Positions 1 to 13,983 are shown, numbered from the stretch's first letter. The stretch is DNA of 64,000 bases from Antennarius striatus (GCF_040054535.1 NC_090783.1:3957501-4021500), one strand, 5' to 3'. Program-made: numbers and translations. The notes: a model not told the origin generated them from the sequence alone.

Positions 1-337
1 ACCAGCTTTAGACCAACATTCTTTTTCTTCTGGGGTTGTGCTTTCAACCAGGCGGTGACAGGAAGTCTCCCTCCTTTGGTCTCCACCAACTCCTGATTTG
101 AATGCCTGCTCCATTGCGTTTGCTATTCTGTTGTTTCATGCAGGATAGGTGGAAGGATTATTGGCGTTTCTCTGCAGGACACAACTTCCAACTGCAATCA
201 AAAGCGCAGCAGACATCCTGGAAACAGGACTGCTGTTTCTAGATGAATCCTGTCTGGAGTTGTGTGCGTTGACGGGCGCTAGAGCATAGGGTGATAATAA
301 TATATTATCATTGGGTTAATTTTGTCTCCTAATGTGT

Positions 338-382
338 GATAGATAGAGAGATAGATAGACAGACAGACAGACAGATAGATAG
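338..382. repeat. (GATA)n/(GACA)n microsatellite
   Basis: Mixed GATA and GACA tetranucleotides. They abut the retroposon tail motif at 384-410, so this repeat is probably the terminal microsatellite of an inserted retroposon copy. Confidence 0.9.
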
Positions 383-383
383 A

Positions 384-425
384 GACTTTATTAATCCCGG
401 AGGAAATTGTACTTTTTTTTTCTTT
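384..425 (-). mobile_element. Retroposon 3' tail remnant
   Basis: GACTTTATTAATCCCGGAGG followed by AAATT is the reverse complement of the tail of the SINE at 10890-11165 (AATTTCCCCAAGAGGGATTA then ATAAA). In fish this tail is commonly attached to microsatellites, as here. Only the tail is recognisable. Confidence 0.6.
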
Positions 426-3400
426 ACTTCTTTTGATAGCAAACCATATCAGAAAATCTCCCACACAAAAGCAGCTGTGATGTTAAATGTACATCCACCT
501 ATTTCCTGTTTTACTTGAACTCATTGTCTCAATTTGTTAATTGTCTTAATACATTCCTGTTGTTAAGGGTGTGAATAGAACCCATTTATAAATGTTGTTA
601 AGGAGTAAAGGCCCTGTGTTCTCTGTTGTGTAAGCATCACAGTCGCGTCAATCTTAAATTCAGTCTGTAATTATTACAGCATGGCATACCCTAACTGCCA
701 TCCTGCTCTCGGCTTTTGTTTGTTTTGATCGCTTAGATTGATGACATGTGTGCTACTAATGTTTCAAAAGGCCTAACAGTATGTGACAGCTAAAAAGCTG
801 TAAATGGTTTGTTTGAAAGCGACTAGCATTGTGATTTATCTCCTGCCTTAAGAGGAATTCATGTAAATTGTTTTGGATGATTTGCATCTTGGATATAAGG
901 TAGTATTTATTTGTCATCTGCCAGACATCCACTGAGACTGAGGCTCTTTGCTCCTTTTATGAAAGCACGAATATAAACAAGAGGGTCGTATGTTTGGTTT
1001 CTCGCACACAGCTTGTGATGTCACGCGTTGCTAACAGCTGCTTCTGCTTTCAGGACAGATGGAAAGTGGCTAAAAAAAAAAAATTCATGAAGATATTGTT
1101 GAATTTAGAACTTCTCTGCCGAGCTGGTCCTTCCATAGTGTGAACTTCAACTTTACATCTCAGGAACCGATGAGACGAGCTGGTGACGATTTGTTCCTTT
1201 ACCTGTGATGCCTTTACATTTCAAAAATAACAGCAGAAGAACTACTTCATCAGCATCTCAGCAGGGGTGTGATTTATCATATCTTTGTCACCGTGTGGTT
1301 TAATTCCCTCGTTTCCTTCGAATTTTCATATATAATATAAATGTCATATATATTGTCAATATAACTGTGTTATATTATAATGAATGGTCCCTCAAACATG
1401 TGCAATTTGTGCTATTTTTGATTTTTTTTTCAGTTAGCAGTGTTGAGATAATTAGATATAAAGTTTATTTCATTCTCCAGTATTACTTATCCTAAACAGA
1501 TGTTTCATTGGTGCTGATGCAGAACATAACCCAGTACAAATATCGTGCATTTCCAGACGTAGGTCATCCCAATCTGACCCCAGTCGGTCACATATGTAGG
1601 TTTTCAATCCTGACCTGCATCTACCCTTTGGGGTTTGCAGCCAGTGTGGAGAGCTGTCTTTCTCTTGTCCGCAGTCATTCTTTCTAATATTAACGTTGAG
1701 TTGAGAGGGTTTTGCTTCTACATTTGACTCCAATCCGATCGTCTCCTGGGGTGACGGTGGCGTCTCTGACCCATCACTCAACCGCCCCTCATGAGACAAC
1801 CTGGCGCTGTCGTTGTACTTTTGCTCTGATCGTCTCACGCTTTTTCCCACTGGAGGCACATGAAAAGCTTCTCATTCAAATGCATGAGGGTACATTTAGC
1901 TTCTTGGTGAGACACAGGGGGATGTGTCACTATGGCAGCGTTTGATGCATTGGGAACGAGGCCGGGTTCACTTAGGTAGGGTGTTAGGGTGTATATGATT
2001 CTGACGTGAGTCGCTGGGAAGGGGAAGGAGAGTTTTCTTTCTTAGACTCTCCTATCGTCTTCTCAGATGTTGTATAAGAGAGATGTATCAGCAGTTTTAT
2101 AAATGCTGGATCTGGCAAGTTAAATGTACTTAAATTGCATCTGCATCACATATACTGACTTATTTTGACTGATAAGACAAATATTGGTTTCTGGTTCGTC
2201 AGTCATTAACAACACAATGACCCTTAGCTGCCAGCCCCCTCCGACCATTAAGAGCTCAGTGGTTTCACTTCAGCTTCTCTGTGGATTACTCCACAAAACT
2301 GTGAATTATGCAGGAGCATGAAGCTCCAGTGTTTGGCTAAGAGAGGAGTACTCCCCACTTTCCACCCTCCCCCTTTCTGCAAAGCATTCCAGATAGCTAC
2401 GAAAATTAATGCAAGGACATGGAGCTAAACTGTGGAGAAGCCTGTCTCACAAACACAGTTTCTGACCTGAATGAGCAAAGCTCTAATAATCTCCACTATA
2501 TTCACTCCACTATCATCACAGCCTCTCCTCTCTCTCTCAGTCTATACTAATTGGCAGTCTTCTATTTGAAGATTTTTGTTGAGGAAGCTCCTAATGGAGA
2601 TCTGTAATTAAGACAGATGAGTCGGCGCACCTTGTGACACTGTCGGCATTCTCTTTGTTGCTCAGAGAATGACCGATATAGCTGGAATAAAGATATTTAT
2701 TTGTTTATTGTTGCTCATAGTAAAATGCCAAATGCCTTTATTTTCATCTCCGCATAAGAAGAAAAAAAGGACATAGACTCAATAATTAAAGGAGAAAAGG
2801 GGGCTGTGTTGTTGTTTTTTGTGTTTTCATCTGGAGAGGCTGGGAATACATCAGATGATTTCTCCCCAACGTGCATCAGCCTCTGGAAACAGAACAAAAC
2901 ACTCATTTGCTGCAAACACACATCCTCAGTCATGCAGAAATGTGTCTACACTACTGATTGAATCGTAGTCCTGACATCCCAGCAATAAGTAGCATCAGGC
3001 ATCTGAATGCATGAATGCATCAAACCTCCTCCAACATCAGATACACTGTAAAACCGAGCCTTCCCAGCCTCTGACTACCACCAGTGTCTTTTTAAAACAC
3101 AGTATTAAGAGTAAGTCTTCATTCTAGAGTTGAACTGTTTGAGGTTTCAGCTGCTTTTCTTTCAAATCTTGCCTGTTTGTAACCTGCGATCACGCTGTAA
3201 TCCTCAGCAGCGACATAACACACCGATGATCAGTCTTTCCCGGCGCCTCCAGCTGGTTTGAGGTCCTACAGAAAGACAGACGTTATCGGACTAAGTGTCC
3301 TCCCCGAAGGCAGAGAGGCACAGGTGCAGCCACGTTAGTTCCTTTTCTGATGTCTACTTAATGTTTTCCCCAGAGGAACGACATCCCACAGGTAGGAACT

Positions 3401-3639
3401 CCTGGAAGAGGCTTGCTGTTGAGTTGAGGATGTTGTGGGGAAGAAATTCGAGTGCGATAACATCTCCATTTCCCTCTGAAGCCAGCCATCCATATTGAAC
3501 AAGCAGGCATGCAATAAGATACCTGCAGACACACTTTAGACACGTTTCCACATCATGGCGTGTGCATGATGGATGAAAGTTGTGTCACATCAGCTGCATG
3601 CGTGTGGTCTCATTCTCCTGTAGCATCCTAAGGTCACGC

Positions 3640-3990
3640 TTTCCGCTATTAATCTTCTGTTTCTCCGTGTTCTCGTATCAGACTGCCTGCCTCCTGTGAG
3701 ATTGTCTGACCCCACTATTCACCCAGATCGGTGTCACCCCTGTATCGTTTTGTCTTCTTCCGGGGGTATTTAGTCCGTTCTTTCCCATCCGTGCCAGCTC
3801 ATTGCAGTACTTCTGTGCCTCCCGGTCCAGCTTTTGTTCCATTGTTCCAAGAGGGTTTGCTTGGTTTTGGGATTTTAGCTTTGCCGTCTGTGGATTGTTT
3901 GTCTAGAATCTTGAGCGACTGCATCTTCAACCTGTTTTGCCAAGTAAAGACAAAGTTTTCAAGTATTCTTTGAGTCGTGGATTTAGTTCA
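3640..3990 (+). mobile_element. Possible LTR or retroelement remnant
   Basis: This C/T-rich stretch (CTGCCTGCCTCCTGTGAG, then TTTAGTCCGTTC, then TTTTGCCAAGTAAAGACAAA) has the look of fish LTR 3' portions: pyrimidine-rich text with many TTTG and CCTG words ending in an A/T-rich signal with AAGTAAAGAC. No second copy, gag/pol frame or target duplication was found, so the call is weak. Confidence 0.25.
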
Positions 3991-5611
3991 CATTTCCTTC
4001 TCTGGCCTTTTATAAGGGAGATAAACAAAGTCAAGGACATGATTGCTTCTGCTGCTGGAGGTAAAACAAATCAACGCAGCACCTCGGCGTAAGGCAACAG
4101 CAGCTAAAAGCATCTTTTTGGTTAGAAAAAGAAATCTTTGTTTAAATTCTCCACATGCATTGAAGGCATCTATGACATTTAACCGGATTCAATCGATTCA
4201 TCGCAAAGATAACTTTAAATCTATCTTATTCCATTTTAAATTGTGGGTTCCTTTCCATCAATAGAGAACCATAAAGCAGAATTACACGTCTACTTTTCAT
4301 ATCAGCCGAACTCTGGCCAGCTGCCTTCTTTAGTGAGCGTCACGAAGGCCGGTTCTTGTGGGTCATTGACGTCGGACTCTAAAAATACGGCTTCCGTCTG
4401 ACTGATGGCGCAGCAGCCGCTATGGTCCTTTGGTCTGAAGCAGCGTGTTTGATTATGACAAGACGAATTAAAAGACCAGCCTGTGTTAATGGTGAACATA
4501 ACCAATCATCGCCGTGTCTGCAGCATTGTAAACACGCATTAGCGACAGCGACTACACGGAGAAACCAAGCAGGAGGGAAACGCTGCCAGGGCGAAATCCC
4601 AGTGGAGCTCAGGAGAAAGAGAAATGAAACCGCCAAACATTTGTTGTGTCTGTGATCACGCTGACAAACTCCATCCTCCTTTTTTTAATCACGTGAATAT
4701 AGAATAGGCCCGAGGACATCGTGGCTTTCTTGAAACGGACGGCGGATGAGAATGCGGCAGCTTCCAAGTTGCCTCCGGTTTTAGGAGTAAATGTCGTCTC
4801 TGTCATTATCGTGGGGGATCTCTATCATCACCAGTGACTAATGTGACTTTTATTTTGTCTTTGGACCAGATTCAAGATTAGAAAAGATTAGATTCGTCTG
4901 GATGATGTTAATTTTGAAATAAATCAACTGGAAATCTGACATCAATAAAGAACTTTTGCTCATTTTTCACTAAATTGGCCAATAAAGGAACGCCAGCAGT
5001 ATGTGACCCTCCGCTCAACTTTGACCGCCACCCGTCTTGGTATAAAGCTAAACCCACTGCATCTGGATGAGACTCCAAACGACGTAACAAAACTGGTGTT
5101 TGACGTCGTGGGAATGAAACCGGGCCGTCTGCACGATTTCTCTTTGAGAGATGAGAAAATCTGAGAAAAGCTCCCTTAATGCGTCCTCCAAGGGCAAAAA
5201 TACTTGCGAGCGAGCCGTTTAGCAGTCATGAATGGTACTTGAAGCTGAGGGCGAGGGGTGGGCGCGGTCCAGGGCCTTGGCAGGGCGCAACCTTTGTCCC
5301 GTTCTCTCGTCTAAGAGTGCTGACTTAGCATATTCCTTTAAGTTCATCCGGTTGTGATTCAGACGACGTGACCTCACAGACAGAGATGCCAAGAAAAACT
5401 TAACGCTGTTCTTTAGAATAAGTTGAGAAATAAAGTTAAAAAGCGACGTTTTTGTTAGGAATGCCGCTCAAAAAAGACAATTTTTATCGTTTCCATTCCA
5501 CTCAGTTGTGACTCACAGAAGAGAAAGAGAAAATAGTTTATTCTTTCATTCAGTTCATACGTGATGCCTGAAAACAGATTCCAGAATGTCAACATGAATG
5601 AATCAGTAGTA
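3991..5611. other. No gene recognised
   Basis: Only short unrelated open frames on both strands. No repeat of note. Confidence 0.5.
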
Positions 5612-6097
5612 GTGACGTGCGGTGAGGTTCACGGCTGGTGAGGCCTTGATTTCATCATAATTAGATTTACAAAAATATGAACCTACAGTTTAACTTATTC
5701 AAATGAATGGCTGCACTTGACTCGCTGATAGATCGTAGTTTACTGTCACTTCTTGTACGGCCGAGGAAGAGGAATCCTCGGCCGAATACCTGAGATCATC
5801 AGCGCCCCCTACCAGGATGCTGGGGAACTGCGTGCATCACTTCATGCCTTTTCCCAGAGGTTTCAGGAACGCTCAACTCAAGAAAGACCTTACACATATG
5901 ACAAAAGACCACTGTACATTATATACATTAGCTATATTATGGGAACTTACTTCATAGAGCAAACAGTTTTAAATATTTTAATAGTGACATATAGAGAGAT
6001 AGCATTACGGTCTCACTATAGCATGCCAGCACAGCTAGTCGAGTCATTGGTCACTCTATGGTGAGGCTCGGCTGGCTGGTGCCTCACCGCACATCTC
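5612..6097. mobile_element. MITE-like DNA transposon (about 490 bp)
   Basis: The left end GTGACGTGCGGTGAGG (5612-5627) and the right end, read in reverse as GAGATGTGCGGTGAGG, form imperfect inverted termini. The right end also holds a short internal hairpin, GGTGAGGC/GCCTCACC. Inside is a perfect 10-bp inverted repeat CGGCCGAGGA/TCCTCGGCCG at 5758-5784. An open frame of 103 codons crosses it but shows no transposase features. A related end is seen at 59652. The target duplication is not clear, so exact ends are uncertain by a few bases. Confidence 0.6.
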
Positions 6098-9000
6098 TTC
6101 TCCGTATTTCAGCAGTAAATGTGAAAATTCAGCGATTTTGAGTAAAAATAGCCTAAAATTGGTGACGTTAAACGGAAAGTAACTTTATAACACACATCAC
6201 TGGATAAATCTTACCGTTTCATTTATTTCTTGCATTTTTTTTCTTTTTTTCTTTCATGATGGCAGGTGAGGTTTAATTTTCACAGGAGGTTCAATGGCCA
6301 AAAAAAATAAAATAAAAAAAATTCACATATCAAAGCATCTATAATCTATGTTCAATGATTTTAACGTTGGCTGTTATGTATTTGTGAAAATACCGATATC
6401 CTTTCTGGGATGTAGAAGAAGAGCAGCCCAAACAGTCACAGATCTCTCTGTAGGTGATAATAACATATAAAATATAATGGTTCAATCGTTGTCTTTATTT
6501 ACTCTGATTGCTGTAACATCTTGCCCCTGTTCAGGTGTGAACAAGGACATCCTCAAATCTTTTCTTCTTACTGTTTGTGCGACGACTGTGTTCTATATTC
6601 TACCAATTTCACCTCAATAAACAGCCTAAGACAGATGGAGCGCTTTCATCCAGTCAGCAAATCACGTTGGGCAAGATTGATGTTCCCTCGCTTTCTTTCT
6701 TTCGCTCTCACACACATGCACGTCCCCTCGGATCATTGTGCCTGCAAGTGTGTGTGTGTGTGTTAGCATGTGTGTGTGTGTGTATATTTGTGTGTGCATG
6801 TGTGTGCGTGGTCAGCAGTAGGCGAACCTAAATTGGCAATCCTGTGAGAGCTCCACCAGTCCAGTCCACGACCTTTCTGTTCTCATCACCATATTAAGAG
6901 ACAAAGAAAATATTGATAATCCGTCACCGTCTGCTTTTGTCGCTGCCATAGTAGGTTTTGTTAACATGTGATAAAGACATCAAATATCACATCACTGATG
7001 CTGCAATTATAATGCTTTCAGAGCAATGACGCATTTCACAACAGGTTCCCTGAGATCTCATGTCATCCGTCCTGGTCGCAGTTGTAACAGGTATTCTCAG
7101 TAATTGGTATAAAAACCTTCTTCTACCGTTGTATTTCTGAGACAGATCGTCGATGATCCCAGAGGCTTTAGCTTCAGCTGCAGGCGTTTCATGATCCACA
7201 TTGTTCTTCCATAACCTGTGTTTGGCAGTGAATTTTTTTTTTGGAGGTCATCTTCTGCTGTCAGTTGTGCAGTTCTGCTGTATTTTTCTGATAATATGAG
7301 ACTTAATAGTGTGAGGAGCATTTTAGATACAACATGGAAAAATTCACAAGAAACTGATTTTCCCAATGTAAGCCAGTAAGTGATTTCTGATCATCACTGT
7401 TGGGCAGTATACAGTAGATTATACTGCAGGCCAGATGCACAGTTGTGACTTATAGAAAGTGTCTTTACAGATCTGTCATTCATATTGGTATCGATCTTAT
7501 CAATACAAAAAACAACCATCAAGTGTATCTGTGTGAAATCACAGCGAGTGATTCCTGCATTTAAATATTTGTTGTGGTGTGAGATATCACTAGAAAATTC
7601 CTCGCTTCCAAATACAAACAGAAAGGAAGTCACAAGGAGTCTGGAAAAAAAGAGAAAAAAAAGAAAAGCTGACTCTTTTCTTTCCCTGAGGGAAACAATT
7701 AGCAGAAGCACAATCCTCCGTTTCATCTCAGAAGAATCTCCAATTAATCTCCGCGGTATTTTCCTCTGGTTCCTCTGCCGTGGTTTAATTCTCATTCTGA
7801 ACGGCGGAGATCTATCGCTGGATGGCTTTCTTGTGAAAACTTCAATATGGATCAGGCTTTTTTTTTTTTTTTTTGACTGACTTTGTTCTTCAGAAGGTCA
7901 CCTGCAGGTTGAGACCAGCAGTGTTTAGAAAAGAAAACCCGGTTGACTTCGATTCATTATCACACTGCATTTTCCTCAAGTGAAATCTCAGCGGGAGTTT
8001 TAACATGAGGGCATTTTGAAGTTAATAGTCAAAACATAAAAGTGCAAAAAAAAGATGGAAATCTGGTCATGTAAAGTTTGTACTTGAGCCTGCATAGTGA
8101 GAATACAGACATGAATGCAGATAAATATGTCTCCTTCCTTGCATTTACTCAACTAAACCTCCAAAAAAAATCCAGTTTGTGTTGATTCTCCTCCACCATA
8201 CGACAGGAAATGCTGCACACGTTACGTCACAAGCAATTTACATACAAAACACATGCTCCACATATTAGCCCTCGTGCATTAACGCATACATCATATCCTG
8301 CCGCGTATGCACACAAGTTTTAGCTTATCGCGAACTTTGATATGTGCACAAATGATCTTTTCTAAAATAAGACCAACAAATAAATCACTTTGAAGGTCTG
8401 ATGGGGAAACATTCAGCGTCAGACGTTGAGAGCAAAAAGCTGCACTCTTATATGTAGTTTAGTTTAACTTTCCTCCACATTTCTGTTTTAGAACTCTGAC
8501 GTGAGTCGGATTTCAAAATTTCAAATCGTCTTTTGGATCCGTGACAACAGAACCTGAGGAAGGAGGGTATTTGTAAACAAGTGGATTATGAGGTCTGTGG
8601 AGATAACCTCTGGTAATCCAACGCAACATCACCACAAGCACCTCAGACGCTTCTCTACAAATTCAAATGACCCCCAGAGGCTTTGCAAATAATAGGGTCT
8701 TCATCTCGGCTAATCTTTGGGCAGAAGAGCCGATTCATCTTTGATCTGAATCTCTGAGGAGATAAACGGCCTGGAGTCGGCGGCGGCGTTTGCCAACGCA
8801 GCACAATCCTCCAAGTTTTGAGAAATAAAGTAGTAGTGAAATAGCAGGAATGATACTGGTGTCACACCAGGAAAAGCACCAGTTCCCAAATCCCCTCCAG
8901 CTCAGGAAAACCATAAAGCCAGTAAAAAAGGCTTTGTGTCAAGCTCTATTAATCCACGGCTGTGCTTAAGAGCGGCGTGTTAAATCATCTGTGTGTGCAG

Positions 9001-10889
9001 TTAGGTAGCTTTCTGCTGACGCCGCAACTCATCCCAGAAATGGGAAAACATTGGACCACCGGAAACCCCAAACGCCGCTCCAACTTCCACAAACAGTCCC
9101 ACCAGTTTCCTGAAGGACAGCAGATTTTTTCTTTAATTTTTACCGGAACAAACGTCTGATTGTTCGAATGTTGTGTTCGATTAGCGCGTCGTCAGACTGC
9201 AAAACAGGAATGATGATGTTGATGCTGACATGGAAAAGATTTGTTCAGAGAGGATACCATTTTACATCTTTTTTTTATTATCATCTATTTGCAGCTAAAT
9301 GCTAATACGCTCGCATGTTTATCAATTAAAGCTGCTTTTTAAAGATTTACAACTTCATTAAAATACCGTGAGGCTTGAGAATGGCCGACAGGTGAAGGCT
9401 AAACTTTGTTGGTTCTGATCGTTTCATGGGTTTTCTCATCTCATTACACTTACAGATATCAACTGATTGTTCTCCTTTAATTAGGACTGGAATGTAAATT
9501 TAAAAGCATGATTTATCTACCAGAGAACAAAGGACTGAAGCCGCGGGTTGAACATCCTGCCAAGATTTGATCTCAGCTGCTCTTCTGGATGTCAGAACTG
9601 ACTCTCCCGTCTGACGAGCCCTCAGGACGGATACGATACTTAAAATAATTCCATCTCTTAATGGCTATTGCTCAGCGTGGTTGTTAAGAGAGATGTGCAC
9701 CTCCAGGCTGACATTTGCTGTATGCAAATACGAATTGGGCAAAATTGGAATCTGCAACTGCCTGCCTGTCAGAACAGAAATCACACATTTGAAACAAAAC
9801 TTTATATATTTATAAATCACTGCCAGATTCTCTCAGCGGTGCTTTCTCTGCCTGGTTATGAGTCCATGAATGTGTAATTTAGAGGAAATGTGCTTACAAA
9901 TAAAGAAAAAATGAGTTATATTTCGCTGCATCCGTGTGGTTTGAAAAAAGTGCCTGTCCGTGTTTGTCTGTGGGTAAAAAACACAGTTCATGTCTCTGCA
10001 TGAAAACAGGCAAGCTGGTATAAATAATTCATGGCTTAGGGAATAAAATACTGGCCCAAGTGACAATATCCTGATTCTGCGCAGCGGCTATCAAGCTCTT
10101 CATGGTAAATGACAGCCAGAAATCTGCTTCATATATGATATGAATTCATTTCTCATAAGCGGTTTGTCACATTTTCATCAAAGACAATTAAATCTCTGGG
10201 TCAGCTTCAGGCTTTTCAGAGACTTCTATAACTTCTGTAGGCCTGCTGCTTCCTGCCGTCCCACGTGCGTTATTACTCTCCTTATCTTTATCTTTATTTG
10301 TGCTGTTTGTGTCTCAATTCATTCACGCTGATTTTGTTTTGTTGCTTCTTTGCCCGTTGCTGTTTTTCTAGACAACATGACGTTCCTGCCGCTCTGAATT
10401 AACCTACTGTGAATGTGCCGCTTACGACTTTCCTTTTAGCCTTTACATAAATAATAATTAAAATAAATCCTAAAATATAGGGTTCTGATGATGCTAAATG
10501 TCACTCACTCTTCTCCCGATTTAAACGCTGACATCTCTTCTTCTCTAAAAGAGGTTACCCCCTTTGGTACGCCTAGAAATAGAAATCCATCCCACTAAAT
10601 GTTCTATTATTAGTTGTGTTTTATGATCTCTCGCTCTGTGAAAACATGTTAAGAATAGCCTAACATGACAGATCCTTAAAATAACACAGAAAAGTCACTC
10701 CTTGTCTGTCTGCATTATGATGATTTATAGCAGGCTCCAGGACCAATGTCTTCGCTCTATGATGTTACTCTGACTGAGACTGATTGCGCGATGAAGGTTG
10801 TGATTGATCCAGAAATCCACATGTCTGATAACATCCCAGCTATGACATCTCAAAATGACCACATGACCTCATAGTAACATGTGAACTGT
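6098..10889. other. No gene recognised
   Basis: Contains the TG-rich microsatellite at 6748-6812 and a T16-type run near 7859-7874. Opposing 130-codon frames around 7394-7880 overlap each other on the two strands and have no recognisable content. Nothing else is supported. Confidence 0.5.
6748..6812. repeat. Interrupted (TG)n microsatellite
   Basis: TG units broken by TAGCA, TATAT and GCA. The translated frames here (CVCVCV) are artefacts of the repeat. Confidence 0.9.
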
Positions 10890-10975
10890 ACAGGCGGGGG
10901 GGGGGGGGGGGCAGCACCTCAGTCCACTGGGTCTTGGGCTGGGGACCGGAGGGTGGCCGGATCAAAGCCCGTGCA

Positions 10976-11052
<77 letters not shown>

Positions 11053-11165
11053 TTTGTTTCAGGGGCCTGTACACACATATCCATATGCATGTCAAAAATG
11101 TATAGGAAAACATGAGTGGAAAAATAATTTCCCCAAGAGGGATTAATAAACTGCCTTTCTTCTTC
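10890..11165 (+). mobile_element. tRNA-headed SINE with internal (TG)n and teleost tail
   Basis: The order is: a G16 run (10896-10911), then a head with CTCAGTCCACTGGGTCTTGG and a box-B-like GGCCGGATCAAAGCCC, then a long (TG)n, then GGGGCCTGTACACACA, then the tail AATTTCCCCAAGAGGGATTA with ATAAA, and a final CTTTCTTCTTCC simple repeat. This head-body-tail order fits a LINE-mobilised SINE. The tail motif recurs at 384, and the head recurs at 61672. Family name not assigned. Confidence 0.7.
10979..11049. repeat. (TG)n microsatellite inside the SINE
   Basis: About 35 uninterrupted TG units ending in TTTGTTTG. Confidence 0.97.
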
Positions 11166-13982
11166 CTCTCTGTTGTTCAGACTGTAATTGGTCTGATCTG
11201 TTGCTATGGTGAGAACAAATCTGAAGCCCTTCTGTTTGCTTTATGCTTTCCACTAAGCCCTTAGATTAAAGGAAATATTCGATTTTCTACTCTGGTACAT
11301 TTATTTGACATCTCTAGCTGGAACATATTGATGATCCTGAAGGAAAAAGATGGTTTACATCAGGGTTTCCTAAAGATCAGATGTTTTCCCAATGCCAATG
11401 ATCCAAGTAGGATCTGACCCCCTCCCTTAAAATGAATTCAGACAGCCTCAAATACAGTAGTAATAAAACATATGCTGTAATAAAGCATGTCCAGTATAAT
11501 CTATCACTGGTACAAAACCATGAACATAAGTAAATAATAATAACTACTGTATGGCCAGTTGCAGACTGACATACATGATACAGCACAAGTAAAATATTCA
11601 CTTCCAATCTATTTCATTTGTTGTTTTATTGAAAGGCTAAAAACATTTTTTTGAACATTTATTGCCTCAAGTCTAAGTTTTGATCTTGATATTAGATTTC
11701 AGCATGTCACTAAAGTTTAGTGTCTAATTTGATCAGATGAATGCCTTCTCTAAGTGTGATCATCTTTATTTATTTTCCAATACAATTTAGCTGTACATAA
11801 ACACACAAAGTAATTTTAGGGCAACCCTGAATGTCTGTAGAAAATATCAGCACCTGATTTATTCATTTATTCATGTTGGTGGGCCGGGGGCTTTACGACC
11901 TTTACAGACCACACAGGGTGTATCTTCAGCACCTCGATCCAGGTCCAAGAAATTCCCCTTTAATAGAATAAACTCCTTTGCTCTGGTATAACCTCACCAT
12001 GAACACAAAATGACAAAACTGCCTGATATTTAAAATGGGAATTTTACCTATCTTTGCATCGGGAGATTTTTTTTTTCCATTAACTTTGAATAATATACAA
12101 AACACTGTGTTTTGCATGAAGTGGCAAGATTATTATCAAAGACATGACGAAATGGAGTAATAGAGACTATATTGAAGAAATTGCATTCAATGGAAGAAAA
12201 AGGAAAGAGCTCCCAGAGCTGATGACACAGACAGCCTGCAGAGAGCTTCCTGGTCCGGGTCCTCTGGGGGGAGTCTCATCACCTCTGCACTAGCTCAGCT
12301 CTCATTAAATATTAAAGAGGAGGGGGGGGGGGGTGGATATGTAATGAAAGGAGCATGTTTTGCATGCTATCAATCAAAGCCCCTGTAGGAGGAAACAGCA
12401 GAGATGCTACTTGTGGAGCATCTCTAATGGTACATGAAAGCGTGAGGTGATTTCCAGTTAACCGCAGGGCAAACACATGTAAAACACAGGTTTCCCATTC
12501 ACACTAGTCTTTTTTGGAGGTGTGGGAACCACTTTGCTCCCAGTACAAGCACCATTTCAACATCAGTCAAAGTTAGACTGGTGTACCACTAACACGTTTT
12601 CCCTTCCTCTATTGATTTTGTGCCTTTCGTCGCTCTATAGACGTCCACTAATAGTCTCTGAACACAGAAGCGGAGGCTTAGAAAGAGATATGACTGTCAG
12701 GCAAGGTCAGATTTCATTTATTATACATGTTGCCTCTACTGAGAACGCACTAAAAATAAGAAGAAAAAAAAACAAGGGTAGCAGAGAAGAGGAGAGTTTT
12801 ATGGTGGGATTAAGCGAAACACACTTGGCAGCATCATGACATATCGACTTTACAAACTTTTTGACACATTCCTGAAAACTAATTCTTGATGTCGGATCTC
12901 ACAAACAATTTCTATGATATTATGTCGGCCGTGAAATACAATAGGATGAGTTGTCATTCAACCAGGGGAAGGAAATTTGTCTCTTAAAATTATAGCCACT
13001 GATGCTACAGTCTAACACTCAGGCATAAAAGCTTCTTGACAGGCAAATTCTCCAACTCTAAAAGCATTTTCAGAAAATTTGGGTTGGGGTTTGTACAGGT
13101 GTCACAATGATGCTACAAAAAGAGTCGTTTAAGTGTTCACACAGGAGAGGCGTCGGTGTGAATTATTGCCCATAAAAATTGAAAATACATGTCATGAGTA
13201 GTCGCTGAGAGCTATCATTAAAGACACAAAGGTGTTGCATATCAGGAGCTGATATTCTTAGACTCCATTTCTTTTTATTTTACTACAGCTGTGCTGAAAA
13301 AATAACAAGCAAAGGTTTCGATATCAGAAAATATTTCTACGAGTCAGAAGCAGAAAAAGGCTCCAAATATCAGTTCGTAAATGAATTAGTCATTCAACAG
13401 AAAATTAATTTGTTTTAGCATCGCTCTAAAGGTCTTTTGGTTTTAGATAGTTGGTCTGACTGACAATTTACCATTTACTTCAGTAAATGTAAGGGTTTAA
13501 CATACAGTATTGTGAAAATAACATGTTTAAAAAAACAAGATGTGACGCATGACCGATGAGTCAATGATGGGGTAATGATGGGGTAAAAGTAAAAGCCAGC
13601 TGTCTTCATGTCATTATATCGTATTCCCTCCTTCCAGGCCGTACAGATAGATTAGAGTAGATGTAGACACAGCCGTGAGGGTCAACCTTGTGTAGAATGA
13701 ATAAACACATGAGTGCAAAAGCAATGTTTGCATAGTGACTGATGGTTCTAAGGTGTCCTGGGAGACAAGGCGGACTGCTGTGGTTCTTTCTCTGCAGACT
13801 AGAACGGCAAAACCAACTAGAGATGAACCCTTATGATTAAGGAGCAGGAAGCAGCAGGCAGCCCCTACACGATAATTCAAGTTTAATCTGGGCTCTGCAG
13901 GCGCTCACACCAGTGAGCTGTGCACCGCTGCAGATTTACTCCCAGTAGTGTAATGTTATCAAACCACAGCACAAAACTCCAA

Positions 13983-13983
<1 letters not shown>
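11166..13983. other. No gene recognised
   Basis: No supported coding region. The part 12180-12430 is balanced in composition and holds octamer-like TTTGCAT and ATCAATCA words around 12357-12378. It is a possible conserved element but unproven. Confidence 0.5.

Larger units (their letters stand above)
1..3639. other. No gene recognised (apart from the repeat at 338-425)
   Basis: Open frames here (longest 129 codons, minus strand 1470-1859) show no family motif, no conserved splice-linked partner and no codon pattern I would trust. Short A or T runs occur. The stretch 2240-2660 is less repetitive and contains homeodomain-like TAATTA cores. It may be regulatory, but nothing in the sequence alone proves this. 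Confidence 0.5.
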
